DNA of 64,000 nucleotides from Henckelia pumila (Eukaryota > Streptophyta > Magnoliopsida > Lamiales > Gesneriaceae), in assembly GCF_033568475.1 (NCBI RefSeq), contig NC_133121.1:134882375-134946374 (forward strand), read 5' to 3'. Both the position numbers and the translations under genes were made by a program. Positions within the stretch are counted from its first letter, which is position 1, and each line of letters begins with the position of its first letter. The notes below the pieces were generated by a model. The model was given only the letters and a program-made list of their open reading frames with translations. It had not been told where the DNA came from and did no database searches. Below, piece after piece: positions 11,331 through 23,312 of this stretch.

Positions 11331-11500
11331 AGTAACACTCCTGTGCAACGGTCTCATTCGTGAGACGGGTCAACCCTATCCATATTTATAATAATAAGTA
11401 ATACTTTTGACATAAAATGTAATACTTTTTAATGGATAACCCATATAAGAGACCCGTCACACGAATATGACCCGGGCAACGGTTGCATACAAGTGTTTGC
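11331..11500. mobile_element. 'gagac' family MITE-like repeat, copy 3
   Basis: Contains GAGTAACACTCCTGTGCAAC, GTGAGACGGGTCAACCCTAT and AGAGACCCGTCACACG. It is the inverse of the 2796-2925 copy. Confidence 0.55.
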
Positions 11501-11510
11501 CTTTTTGGAA

Positions 11511-12929
11511 AAACATTAAAGTTCATTTTAATTTGTTTAATATTATTTTTCTCAATTGTCTTGATCCACCAATGAGCGAAACGATTAAATAAGGTTTATT
11601 GAGACATTTGAATACTTCAAGATAGAATGAATTACATGACAGAGGTATTTGTGTGGGTGTGAAGTGTGAACAGATTGAACGTGCTTAGTACAAAGTAAAC
11701 AAGTGTGCATGAATTTATGAATTTAATATTATAATAACTATTATTTTGTATAATTTAATTAGCATATAATTAATTGAACTTGAGAAGGTTAAGTCAAGCA
11801 AATGTCTCTCTAATGCGTGCGCATAAGAACTCGAAGAAATTAGCTCATTATTGAGTTTCCGAGTTGATGAAGTATGTAAGTTATAAATGGTTAGGAGTTT
11901 GATTCCCTTTGTCAACATTTTATCTGGATAGTTAGTCGTATGTTCAAGTTTTAACGCTAACCCAATGCAGTTTACCCAATTTGCGTGATTTGTAAACTAT
12001 TATGTTAGCCCAAAGATTTGCCAAATACGCAATATAGATAATAATAACGGATTTTCACGTCATAAAAAAAATCAAATAAATATATTTTGTTGCTTTTATT
12101 TTATGAAATTTAAAGTATTATTTTAATCAATTCCCACATTATCTCACCATGCCAAAGAACAAGTTGAACCTACCAACTTGATTGAATTTGAAAGTTCAAC
12201 TGCGCTTGAAAGTCTTAACAGCACTTTCTTTATTTTTATTTTTTCATTTTAAAATTCAAGTTCATGATTGCTTTAATTTAAGCACCCAGTCAAAATAAAA
12301 AATAAAAAATGAGGAGTAACATTTGTGATTTATCAAACGTCTTAACACAATTTTGAACTCACCTTCGAAATACGTTCCATCTCAAATCAAGATTTCAAAA
12401 TACACACAAAAAACAAGAAAAATCAGGCAAAATCTATTTTACACCTAAATCACGTATATTCAAATCTCAAGTCGTGTACTATATTGCATGCACCATTATG
12501 ATGTCTCACACTCTCGTACACAATGAAATGAGTCAAATGACTTATTCAATCATGCTTTTGAGATATTACCTCACAGTGGATCAAATGACACAAAAAAAGA
12601 TGTAAAATGTTACTAGTGAAATATAATATTTGGATGGATTGTTCCTTAGGAAAAAAAACACTCAAAAATTACATCCTATAATCTGAAGGGTTAACAAAAT
12701 TCTCCACTTATCCTATAATATCCAAATCATGTATCAAATAGTTCATATCTTTACACATGAACGTAATTAATGATATATTGTTGACATCTCAATCATAAGA
12801 TATTAGATCTATGACCCGATAAATTTTTTTTTCCACAAAATAAATCAATTATTTATAAAATTAAATCAATAGCCAATTATTAAATTGGATGAAATGAATG
12901 AATTGATTAATAAAACGTGGAACATTGAA
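11511..12929. other. Intergenic upstream of the RIN4-like gene
   Basis: AT-rich, with no confident coding or repeat structure. Confidence 0.4.
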
Positions 12930-13099
12930 TCAAGACTTCTTCTTCATCACCGGTTTCGGTTTGGGGGCGTGTCTGCTTGACTGTTCATAGACGAGCCAGA
13001 CGAGTTCAAAAGTTAGACGAGTGAAAGAAAGACTTGGTTCATATAGAAATAAAAGCATTCCAACAGTCAACTGTAACCGGTGGCTCCGGTCAATCATTC

Positions 13100-13343
13100 T
13101 ATCATAAAACACACCTCTTTCTTTTTCTCTTCTCCCTCATCATCATTAATTTCAATCTTTGCATCTGCTCTCTCTCTCTCTCTCTGTCACTCTCTCTCCC
13201 CCCATCCTCCAATTTTCCCTTTGATTTTGTTTGGCTTCACATTTTCATTTTCTCGGGGAGCTTGGTGTTTTGATCTTTGTGCTGTTTGCTTACTTGTTTC
13301 GTGTTGTTTCTGGGTTTTACCGCAGAAGTCTTGCTGAAGAAAG
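13100..13343 (+). promoter_or_regulatory. 5' leader of the RIN4-like gene
   Basis: A pyrimidine-rich stretch with a (CT)n tract (about 13169-13186) and TC-rich flanks precedes the ATG at 13344, as in many plant 5' UTRs. Overlapping open frames on both strands arise from this low-complexity sequence. Confidence 0.5.
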
Positions 13344-15755
13344 ATGTCTGTAAGTCTACATTTCTTGTACATGGTTGCTTTCTGGTCGTGTTTTTGGATG
13401 TAAAGTTTCAATCTTTTCTTCTTGTTGCTGGTCTTATGATGCTGATTGGTCGATGATTTTGGAAATCAGCTTGAATCTTGAATTATTAGCTTATGATAAG
13501 TACTTGAATTGAATATTTGTTAGGGAAAAAAAGTAGCTTGATTGGTCCTGCAGCTTGTCCTTTCTTTCTGTTGCACTTGATTGGTTTTTTGTTTCTTGTT
13601 TTTTCAGTCTGCTTCTTTCTGTTTATGTTTTTTTTTTTGCACATGTAAATCCTGGTTGGTTGCTTTCATTGAATTGTAATTTGAACACGAAAGTCGTGTA
13701 GTCAATAGATCTAGTGCAGAATGTAAACAGTGAAACTGAGTGCAGAAAATTTAATGGAGGTGAAATTGAATAATGATTTGCAGAAAGGATCCTGATTCAT
13801 GTTGATTTTGCTGCGGCAGGATTGGTTTACAGATTAATTGGTTGTTGAAACTTCAAACGTTGAGAGAAATTTTAAGAATTTTAATCCATTTTAGTTGGTT
13901 GAGATAAATAATCAACTTAAACCTAGCTTGGTTTTTACATCATTCCACTGGACTTGAATGCATACTTCCACTTCCACATGACACCGTGCTTTTCTTGATA
14001 TTTGTTTCGCGAAGTTAATATCATTATGATTCAATTTTTTAGCCGAAGTAGTAGCATGGTGGTCAAAAATTTATAATTATGCTTCTATGATTGTTCTTGC
14101 GGGATGTTGGGGCTTAACTTAGTCCACTGTTTTAACATAACTTTGAAAAAAAAAAATTATCGAAGCCTTTAAAACAAGGGACATCATTTGCAACATTTCT
14201 CGGGCTTAAAGTCTTGAGCAACAGTTCTGTCAAATTTGAGGGATAATGGATAGTATTTAGTTCTAGAAAAGCTAGTGTTTCATTGTTTATAAGTTAAATA
14301 AAAACTTCATTGTGCCTCTTTCGCGTTATGTGTGGGTGTGCTTTTCTCGGGTTTATCCCTCTTAAAACATGAAATATAGATTTCATAATGGTATATTATC
14401 CTTAAAAATATATGGATACCGGGATATCTGCCCAAATTGCATTAGTAAATCAACACACGTGTGTTTTCTTTTTTATAAGTATTCTATTTTTCTGCCAATG
14501 TAGTAATGTACTACAATGGTTTCTTTTCTTTGTTGCCTGGAAACATGTCTCTCGAGTTATTCGTGTAAGAAGTTATTTTCTGCAGTTAGTAAAAGATAAT
14601 GGCATGACCCTTTTACTGTTGTGAAATTAGCGTGCCAATGTGCCAAAATTCGGCAACTGGGAAAGTGAAGACAGTGTTCCTTACACCGTTTACTTTGACA
14701 AAGCAAGAAAAACTAAAGGTGGAAAGATGATCAACCCAAACGATCCCCAGGAGAATCCTGAGATGTTCGAAAACGCGGACTCTTCGCCTCTTGCTCCTGC
14801 TAATGCTCATGTTCCTCCATCAAGACCGAGAACTCGACCTGAGGAGCCTATTGTGAAGGGAGCAGTTAAGCCTTCGCCCCAACATGGTGTAGCCAGGGAG
14901 GACGGAGATTTCAGGCAGTCTGGCAATCCTCCTGCTCGGTATGAAAATACGAATCAGAAAGCTGCTGGTGACTCAAATTATGGTACCCATAGACCGAAGC
15001 AAGCTCGGTCCCAACTGCCTAGTGCAGGATCCGATCAAAGCTTTGAACGGTCACCACTTCATCAGCAGGCAAAAGTAGGGGGAAGAGTCGGCGGACCTCA
15101 AGGCTGGGAAGGAAAGAATTATGAGGGTAGTCAAGGCACCGCTGGAAAATCACGTATGAGACAAGCTAATCTTGGAGATGACAGTGTAAGTTGCTAAGTT
15201 GTCGTGAGCTGTTTTGTATTCAATATATATTGCTAGAACTAATAAGTATATACTTGGAGTGAAGCGGGAAACTATGAAGATTATTTTTAGTTTATTACCT
15301 TTCAAGAACCATTCTCTTCTTTCACTTTACCATCACATAGATGATGGAACTCTCATTGTGTGAAAGGCCTGTGGTTCTTATGCTCTGGCTACTGCCAAAT
15401 TATGTTTACCAAACAATTTTATTTGATGGGTCTTTCTCATTGTGTACATTGCAATTGGCAGCCTGATAAAGGCGCAGCAGTTCCTAGATTTGGTGAATGG
15501 GAGAATGATCCTCAGTCTGCAGAAAATTTTACGGACATATTCCAGAAAGTTCGGGAGGAAAGGAATGCAGGGCCTGGAAACGTGTCGACCACACCTAGAC
15601 ATTCCTCTTATCCGACGCGCGGTCAACCATCCAATCAACCAAAGGTTAGTTATCCAGCATCATTTAACACATGACATTCTATTGGCGCTCTTGAATGTTT
15701 CCAAGTACTGATTCAGCTGTCTTCAATGCAGAGATGCTGCTGCCCTTGGTGGTAA
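13344..15755 (+). CDS. RIN4: RIN4-like protein with two NOI domains
   Basis: Coding exons 13344-13349, 14631-15185, 15462-15644 and 15732-15755 join in frame to 255 residues. RIN4 proteins are plasma-membrane-anchored immune regulators that several bacterial effectors target and that NLR receptors guard. The N-terminal NOI domain starts at residue 5 with VPKFGNWE and continues through VPYTVYFDKARKTKGG. The second NOI domain has VPRFGEWEN and ENFTDIFQKVREER. Both VPxFGxW cores match the sites cut by the AvrRpt2 protease in Arabidopsis RIN4, and the threonine in ENFTDIF sits where RIN4 is phosphorylated. The protein ends RCCCPWW, a cysteine cluster suited to S-acylation. The first coding exon holds only ATGTCT, followed by GTAAGT. 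Retaining intron 2 would truncate the protein before the second NOI domain. Strong family call; orthology to one RIN4 paralogue is inferred. Confidence 0.9.
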
Positions 15756-16700
15756 AATTAGATATTTCATTGTTTTCTGCTGCAAGAGTTCACGGTATTC
15801 TATGGTGTAAATTAGCTCGGAAAGGCTATTATGATGCAAACATGGTCGTATTATTTCAGTTACAACTAGTGTGCTTCTTGTGGACAATAAACCCTTGGTC
15901 TTTGTAGATCGCATCTTCATGATTTCATCTTCATCTTCTTTTTCGTCATCTCTGGTGATTACGTGTACTCCGCTCTTCTCCCCTTGTGTACTACTCTAGC
16001 TGAAAAGAGAGATATCAACTGTTAGTAGGTAGATTCTTTCATCCAATTTTCAATTTGTTTGCTTTGACAAACTATGGTGAATCTTCACCAAGTCTGGTTT
16101 TACTTTATGAACTTGCATTACTGTCACTTGAGTTGTAGATGCATCCACGATCATTCAAATTTAAATATATTTTTGTTTGAGCTCTACCAGTACTTAATCC
16201 AAGTACATGTTTTTTCACAGTTATCAATGATGTTTGTTCATCGAACAATGGTAGTTTCTCCGTTTGATATTTTTAACGTATCAATTGTTAATGTTGCGTG
16301 TAGATTGATAGATTTGATTTCGTTGGAGGAGAGAGTTTGATTTGAATTTGATTTTAAATGTTTTCAAAAATTTAAAGTTCATCTCAACTTATTATGAATT
16401 TTATTGATATATGTATCACTTCTGCCGATTGAAAGCATTTTAAACCACAAAGAAGCAGCTAAAGTTGTTTAATAGAACATAAAATGTTCTACAATTTTGA
16501 ATATTTGATTTGATTCTAAAAAATTGTGGAAGAACTTTAACTGATATTTTGTATATATAAATATAAATTAGTAAATTACAGATTAAAATCCAAACAACCA
16601 TTAAATTTTATTTATTGAGCTAAAACTTTAATTTAGCATATTAATATTTTATTATTATTATATTCAAGTATAAAAGGAAAAAAAAAAACCTAATTTAAGC
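15756..16700 (+). other. 3' UTR and intergenic
   Basis: Follows the RIN4-like stop codon. The first few hundred bases are probably 3' UTR. No further gene recognised. Confidence 0.4.
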
Positions 16701-17242
16701 TAGGGATGTAAATGAGCCGAACAGTTCGCGAGTTGTTCGGGGTTCGGCTCGTTAAAAGCTCGTTCGATCTCGTTTAATGAGGCTCGTTAAGGCAAACGAA
16801 CCAAACTCGAGCTTTACAATATTCGGCTCGTTAGCTCGTTAACTCGTGAACAGGCTCGTTAACAAGCTTGTAAGTCATCTCTTAGACGAAAAAATAATAG
16901 TATTGATATTTAATTTATAAATTTACACTTTACTTATGAAAAATATTGAAAAATCTATAAAAATTAATTTATTAGAATAAAATTACAAATTTTAATAATA
17001 ATATTATATTTTTTTCAAATATATAATTTAGTTTTTAATTAATTTAATGAAATTTAAATTTATAGTTTAAATATATTAAGCTCGTTTAGGCTCGATAAAA
17101 ACTCGAATAAGCTCGTGAGCCATGAATATATTCGTTAAATAAGCTCGGGCTCGGCTCGGTTATAAATGAACCGAGCTTGAACATTCAAAAGTTCGGCTCG
17201 ACTCGACTCGGCTCGGCTCGGCTCGGCTCGTATACATCCCTA
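16701..17242. mobile_element. hAT non-autonomous element, 542 bp, exact 8-bp target duplication
   Basis: Left end TAGGGATGTAAATGAGCCGA and right end CGGCTCGTATACATCCCTA are inverted. The octamer ATTTAAGC occurs exactly on both sides (16693-16700 and 17243-17250). Subterminal regions are packed with GGCTC/GAGCC motifs, including a run of CGGCT repeats near 17200-17230, as in hAT binding regions. No coding capacity. The perfect target duplication suggests a fairly recent insertion. Confidence 0.88.
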
Positions 17243-17595
17243 ATTTAAGCTCTAAAAATATCATTTCTTTATAAAGCCCACCTAAACCACCCCAGTGTGT
17301 AGAGGCGGTAGAGACTTGTTTGGATATATAACTTTTGGGTGCTTCAAAGTTGATATTTTATATATAAAATAAAATAGAATATCTGATATTAACGTTCAAT
17401 AAAAATGATTTTTTATTAGCAGAAGTAAAAACAAACTCATATTTTTTAATCTCTGCAATGTTTTATTTTTATTTTTTTACAATAATACAAAACAAAAATA
17501 CAAAAAACAATCAATTCATTCATAAAATAAAATGCCAAAATGGGAAAGTTACGTGAAATTATTTTAGGGGCGTTTTTCGTCTTTCCCCCACAGCA

Positions 17596-17612
17596 CCGCC
17601 AAAATTTGGCGG
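17596..17612. promoter_or_regulatory. Palindromic E2F-type double site upstream of CDC45
   Basis: CCGCCAAAATTTGGCGG is two TTTGGCGG sites in inverted orientation around one base. TTTGGCGG fits the plant E2F consensus WTTSSCSS. It lies 375 bases upstream of the CDC45 start codon, consistent with G1/S control of a replication gene. Binding is inferred from sequence only. Confidence 0.65.
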
Positions 17613-17986
17613 CCGTTCAAAATTCCGAAAATTCTCTCAAATTTGAAACTTGAGACGAAAATTGTGGACGAGATTTAAACCAATTCAAATCTTTCTCTTG
17701 CCCGCCTATGCAATTGGAGAGCATCTGCCATGGATGAATGAATCCTCATCTAAATTCTAAATCTGCTTTTCAGGTACTTCCCGTGAATCAATCTCTATTA
17801 TGTTCTTCGTAGTCTTCCGCAAAATAAACATGAGTTATTGCTGTGTTGTTTGTTTCTACTCTCCGTTCTGATTGGATCTGAGTAGTTAACTCAATGCCGA
17901 TGCGAAATTTTGGTGTTTGAACAAAATCCTTTTTGTTTTCCCCGGAAAAAGATTTGATTTTTGGTGGGATTTGGGCTGGGAAAAGC

Positions 17987-19771
17987 ATGGTGAGGGAGCA
18001 AAGCATCGAGTCATTTTATACGAGATTAAAGGAATCAGCATTAGCATCTGCTTCCTCCGCGCCTTTGCTGATTTTCCCCTCGACTTCAGATGTAGATTCA
18101 CTGTGTTCTTTGAAAATCATGTGTCATGTTCTCGAATCGGATTCGATTAGGTATGCGTGTTACCCAGTTTCGAGTTTCAAGGAAATTCACGATTATGCGG
18201 GACCTAATTTGAGTTCTTCGTCAGATGATCGCATGACCATTTTGTTGATAAACTGGGGTTGCCATAGGGATCTTAGAAGGGTTCTAGAACTTGGACCGTT
18301 AGCTCGTGTTTTTGTTGTAGACAGTCATAGGCCTATACATTTGCACAATTTAAGCGATCAAAATGATTCCGTGGTGGTGCTTTACACGAAAGATGATGAG
18401 CTACAAGCTGATTTAGCTTATGAATTTGATGTATCGGCTCTGGCTAATGCTAGCGAATTGGATAGTGACGACGAAGTTGAGGATGATTTGGATAGCGAAG
18501 ATGATAATGAGAGTGACAGTGAGGAAGAGGGTGGGGCACGGAACAGAAAGAAAAGGAGAGTTTCACAAGAAAACATAGACGACCCAGTTAAGCTTTTTAG
18601 GAAGTTGAAGAAAGAGTACTATTTTATGGGAACTTTCCATGGGAAGCCATCAGGGTGTTTGATGTACGATCTCTCACACTCACTGCGAAAGAACAAAAAT
18701 GAGTTGCTTTGGTTGGCCTGTGTGGCTTTGACTGACCAATTTGTACACGAGAGGTTAACAGATGAAAGATACCAGGCCGGGGTGATGGAGCTTGAGCAAC
18801 ACATAAACAGCTCAGGAAATTTGAATGCTGTTACATCAATCACTCTCAAGGATGGCACAAAGGTTGCTGCGCCTGATTCTTCTAGAATTGCTTATGAGGA
18901 TGAGCCAAGGCTGATGTTATTACAAGAATGGAACTTATTTGATTCAATGCTATGCTCTTCCTACATAGCTACTAAGTTGAAAACTTGGAGTGACAATGGA
19001 TTGAAAAAGATGCAGCTTCTTTTAGCTCGGATGGGATTTGCACGGGATGAGTGCAAACAGCAGTTTCAGTACATGAGCGTAGAGATAAAACACAGAATGA
19101 AGGATATGTTTGAACAATATTTACCAGAGTTTGGGCTCACTGATTTTTATTTCCGAGGTTTCTTACTGTTTCATGGGTATAGCTCGAAAGTATCAGCTGC
19201 AGATGTTGTGTATGGGGTGACAGCTCTTTTAGAGTCATCAGTAGAAGCAGATGGCTCCTCCGGTTCCAAGCAATTTGGGGTAGCTTATGATTCCTTGTCC
19301 TTAAGCAATCTTGACAAGCTTGAAACAGGAATGCGACAGGCTATTAAGGTGCAAAGGGCGGTTCTTAGGCTTGGGAGCACAGCCATAACAAAGAAAGGTT
19401 CGATAAGAAGTGGAAGTAAATTCCGGTGGGTGAAGCTCGAGGACTCTGCAGATACAAAGCTCCTGTGTTTCCCTCAATCCTTAACTAAATTTGGCTACTT
19501 TCTGATGGATGCTTTACGTGAGAAGGGAGCGAGAATGAAACCTTTGATATGTATTTGCTGCACGCAAGACCACAAGGTCTTAATCGTTGGTATCTGTGGA
19601 AAGCCTCGGCTAGGAGCAGTTCAAGGAAATGCGTTCGGAATTGCTTTCAGAAGTGCTGCCGAGGAGACTGGAGCTGAGTATTTTCATGAGCTATTTGAGT
19701 CATCCTGGATAGTTTTGGAGGCAGGTGCAATAAATCCATTCATGATTCGGTTGACAAAAAACCTTCTGTGA
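17987..19771 (+). CDS. CDC45: CDC45 replication initiation factor
   Basis: A single exon of 594 residues, close to the known plant CDC45 length. CDC45 joins MCM2-7 and GINS to form the CMG helicase at replication forks. Landmarks are MVREQSIESFYTRL at the start, LLINWGCHRDL (about 86-96), VVDSHRPIHLHN (110-121), a strongly acidic stretch (about 159-181) followed by a basic RNRKKRR likely nuclear signal (185-191), and the C-terminal block with SLTKFGYFLMDALREKGA, FGIAFRSAAE and NPFMIRLTKNLL. The ATG at 17987 is chosen because it gives the family N-terminus; the frame stays open upstream to a non-ATG codon. The absence of introns matches the Arabidopsis gene. An E2F-type palindrome lies upstream. 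Very confident. Confidence 0.96.
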   Translation: MVREQSIESFYTRLKESALASASSAPLLIFPSTSDVDSLCSLKIMCHVLESDSIRYACYPVSSFKEIHDYAGPNLSSSSDDRMTILLINWGCHRDLRRVLELGPLARVFVVDSHRPIHLHNLSDQNDSVVVLYTKDDELQADLAYEFDVSALANASELDSDDEVEDDLDSEDDNESDSEEEGGARNRKKRRVSQENIDDPVKLFRKLKKEYYFMGTFHGKPSGCLMYDLSHSLRKNKNELLWLACVALTDQFVHERLTDERYQAGVMELEQHINSSGNLNAVTSITLKDGTKVAAPDSSRIAYEDEPRLMLLQEWNLFDSMLCSSYIATKLKTWSDNGLKKMQLLLARMGFARDECKQQFQYMSVEIKHRMKDMFEQYLPEFGLTDFYFRGFLLFHGYSSKVSAADVVYGVTALLESSVEADGSSGSKQFGVAYDSLSLSNLDKLETGMRQAIKVQRAVLRLGSTAITKKGSIRSGSKFRWVKLEDSADTKLLCFPQSLTKFGYFLMDALREKGARMKPLICICCTQDHKVLIVGICGKPRLGAVQGNAFGIAFRSAAEETGAEYFHELFESSWIVLEAGAINPFMIRLTKNLL

Positions 19772-20515
19772 TGAGCTTTCTCAAATCTATTTGTGGTTTT
19801 ATTTTTCTTTCTACTACGATTCTGTTATTCATAGATAGATGTCTGTTGTGTACTTGAACAAATGCTTTTTTAAGATTAATTTAACTTGTTCATCATTCAG
19901 TCTTTTAATATCATTATGTCATGATTGTAACATCATTTGCTTTACACTTATCGAGTGCCACCTTCACTCAGATGGTGCTTCTGTTCTTGGTCGATGGCAT
20001 CTATCGACACACGCGAGCGCATACACACATATATACTTATTACAGTCTCGCTTAGATAATGCCTGATCAAGCAAAGTTCTCGTTTGCCTTTCATCGAAAG
20101 AGTATTTGTTCGAGTTTGAGCTCATGCCAAGTGTTGAAAAGCTTAACTTACAAAAAAGCCATTAACATTTTAATAATAAATTGCATTGGTATTTAATCAG
20201 TAATCTCAAAATTATCGATTTTAGGTTGCACGCAAATTAAATCGACTTGAATAAATTTTTATTTGAATTTGAATTTATCAAAATTCAAGTTGGTTTTTTG
20301 TTTAACGCGGGGTGAAATAATATATATTTATTGTTGTTATTATCGAATTTATTGCTTAAAATTATTTATAATATATAATAATCAAGCACACCAATATAAA
20401 TATTTTTTTGAGGGTAAGCACAATAATATAGTTCATGATTGTACCTTTATTTACAATAAAAATAATATTTTATCATCGTAAAAAATATTTGTTTCATAAA
20501 ATTTATGGTCTCACA
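19772..20515. other. CDC45 3' UTR and intergenic
   Basis: No gene recognised. It ends at the transposon beginning at 20516. Confidence 0.4.
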
Positions 20516-21620
20516 TAGACCCGTCAATTCGAGTTCGGTCCGTCGAAACAACCCGCTCCGCCATTAAAAAATGATGAGTTGGGTCATGATTTTGGCGGCC
20601 CGTTAAGAGGCTGTCCGAAACGGGTTATAGCCCGTTCGGACCACATGTCGGGGTGGGCTGACCCATCAAAATTTTTTTTTACATTTTTTAAAATTATATT
20701 ATAATTAATATTTTGAATATTTATATTGTATTGATAAATTTTGAACAATTTATATTATTTGAAATGTTTTATAAATGATTATAAGCTCTAAAATGATTTA
20801 TTCGATTTATTATAATTTATGTTTGATTGATTAATTTTAAAATTTTATATTATTTATAATGATTTATTTATTTTTAATGAATTTTTAAATTTGTATATCA
20901 TTTATAATTATTTAAGTATGATTTTTTTTTTCAAAAATTCATATTTTTTAATTTTTGGCAAGTGGAGCTGGGATATTCGGAGGGATGGCAACGGGGTGGG
21001 TCTTGGGTTACCTTTGGACCCGCCCCATTCTGCAAACCTGGCGGGTCCAATTCGGATTAGACCTATTGGATCCGTCAGAAATTAAATAATTTTAAAATTA
21101 TTAAATTTAAAAATTTAAAAGTTTAAAAATTAATAAAAATCATTAAATTTAATTTTAAATATATATTGATAATTATTAAGACAAAAAAAATATATTCTCA
21201 CAAGTTAATTTATCAATTTGTAATTAATTAATAATTATTAGCCAAAAAACATTATAATGATACATTTTTATACTAAACCTATCATAATAAAATAAATTCA
21301 TTTCAATCCAATAATATTATACATTCAAATTATGGATAATATATTAATTATTTAGCAAAAAAATATAATTCTATATTATATATATATTTTTATATTTATA
21401 TATATACATGTATATTTTAAATTTATATATACATATATACTTTGGTGGGACGGATCCGGGCGGGTTTGACCAAACTCGAGTCATGCTCCAGACCCGCTTG
21501 TGGACCCGTTTAAGCGGGTCTAGGGGCGGGTTTGATGCTAAACCCGACCCATTCGGGCCGAACCGCCTGATGATGGACCGAGGTGAGGGTGGGACAGGCT
21601 GGCCCGAATTGACAGACCTA
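20516..21620. mobile_element. hAT-like element with probable nested fragment, 1105 bp
   Basis: Ends TAGACCCGTCAATTCG and CGAATTGACAGACCTA are inverted. Flanking octamers GTCTCACA (20508-20515) and GTCTCACT (21621-21628) match at seven of eight positions. Subterminal CGGGTC/GACCCG motifs are dense. Inside, AGGGATGGCAACGGGG near 20979 looks like the left end of a second hAT-like element whose right end I cannot find. Confidence 0.7.
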
Positions 21621-21628
21621 GTCTCACT

Positions 21629-23312
21629 TGTATATATAGTGTCAAGTTAGCTGACACCAATTAGATTAATTATTAATAATTTGTTGAAATTAACTGGATA
21701 ATTGACAATATTATAGCTAAAATTTATATATCAGTTTAGACCGGACCCGGCCGAGTGCTGGTGCGGATACCGTCAGCCATGACGCCAGCGGGGGTGGCGG
21801 TTCGTTGTAAACTTGTAATATAAGGTGGGTTGGGGTTCGTGAGTTTGAACTTTGAGTTGAGCCTGTAAGTGTTATTGTGGCACAAATCGGTTCCATCTTT
21901 CTTCAGTCTCATTTAAAACTTCCGTAAAATCAGGTTAGATTTCCGATTCTCGCTACATTTCGATTTAATCAGTGAAAAAATTCTTCTCCTTTTGTTGTTC
22001 ATTCGGAGTCGCTTTACGTGTGCTTTTGATCGGATGAATGTTGAATTTTTAAGTTCATCGTTGTAAGTTGTGATTTCTTCACCGATTGTGTTTTTTTTTT
22101 CGGTGTAATTGTCTGCAATGGGTACCAAAGATGAGTTTTTGTCGAACCCGTCAATTTCCAATTTTTTTTTTTTCCAATTAGTTTCCCAATTTAGGGTTTT
22201 TTTTTTAAAAAAAATGTCGGCTTAATTAGCCCTTTTTTTTGTTGTCCTTTTGGTTTTTGGGTTAGACACGAAATTTTAGCAAATTCGGATAAATCCCTTT
22301 GTGGTTTGATAAAATAGAGCTCCTGTTTTTTAGGAAAGGCTCGCTCTGGCTGCGACCATTATTTTTAAGAGAATGGAATTTTTTGACGACGATTTAACAA
22401 TTTTTTAATGTTTTTTTGGTGAAAGATTAGACAAGACAAATTTTGTGTCAGTGCTCATTTTTTGTGTAACTTGTGATTTGTGCGTGTGTTAAAATAGATA
22501 AATTTAGATTTGGTTAAGGTTGCATCCTTTTAATTTGTATGAGTTGAAACTATAATGAAATTGTTTGAAGATGATGTTGTGTCAAGTTGAAAACGTGACG
22601 ACTTGTGTATAAACATTAAGTCTGAAGGAGATGAGGCTGATGAATTTAGCTGGGTATAATTTGGAGTTGTTAGCTGTTAAGTTGCTGTTTGTCTTTGTAT
22701 ATCATGGTCTACCTCGATCATGTGCGAAAACAATGATTGAATCCGCAAGAGACATTGTGACACAGGCACATTTAGTTTTGATGCATGCTTAGAAGGCCTT
22801 TTCGTCTCCTTCAATACTGTAATCTGACTTGAAATGCATGGACCTATGAGCCCTTGGAATCCACAGGTCTCTATTTATTCAATGGGATTTGGATGCTAGA
22901 TGCTCTTGGCTTTATCATCTTTGAAATTAAGTCTCTTCTCTTTTTCTTTCCTCGCGACTTGAGTCAACCTTTACTTGAGAAGTAATGCGAGATCAAATCA
23001 TACAAATGAGATACATATTTTAAAATACAGAAGTTGGAAGTTCCTTTTTATGCTAGACTTCTTCATGTTTGTATTTGAAATTGAAAGTTTTGTTAGAAAT
23101 ATTTTGTGCTTGAATATTTTTAACCGAGCTGGCATAAGATTTACTTTGCAATATATACCATTTTCTGATTCATTAATTATCAATTATTATCTATAATCTA
23201 TTACATTTTTAATCTTTCTTATCGCAACATTCTGTGGATACTTCAATAATTTGATTTAAGTTGGTGACGTGGATGACTTTTAGGAGATTCGAGTGCTTGG
23301 ATTACGTATAAC
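21629..23312 (+). promoter_or_regulatory. Promoter, 5' leader and leader intron of the RING E3 gene
   Basis: A GC-rich patch near 21740-21800 precedes an AATATAAGG motif and a T-rich transcribed-looking stretch. A likely 5'-UTR intron ends at TTTTAG|GAG near 23284, 29 bases before the ATG. Its donor near 21934 (CAG|GTTAGA) is only a guess. Confidence 0.4.

Noticed and set aside
15360-15920. Alternative open frames across the last RIN4-like exons
   Set aside because: Explained by the spliced NOI-domain reading; the others run through introns or the opposite strand.
17788-18150. Overlapping open frames on both strands and an upstream non-ATG extension at the start of CDC45
   Set aside because: The ATG at 17987 gives the family N-terminus and full length; the others are frame shadows.
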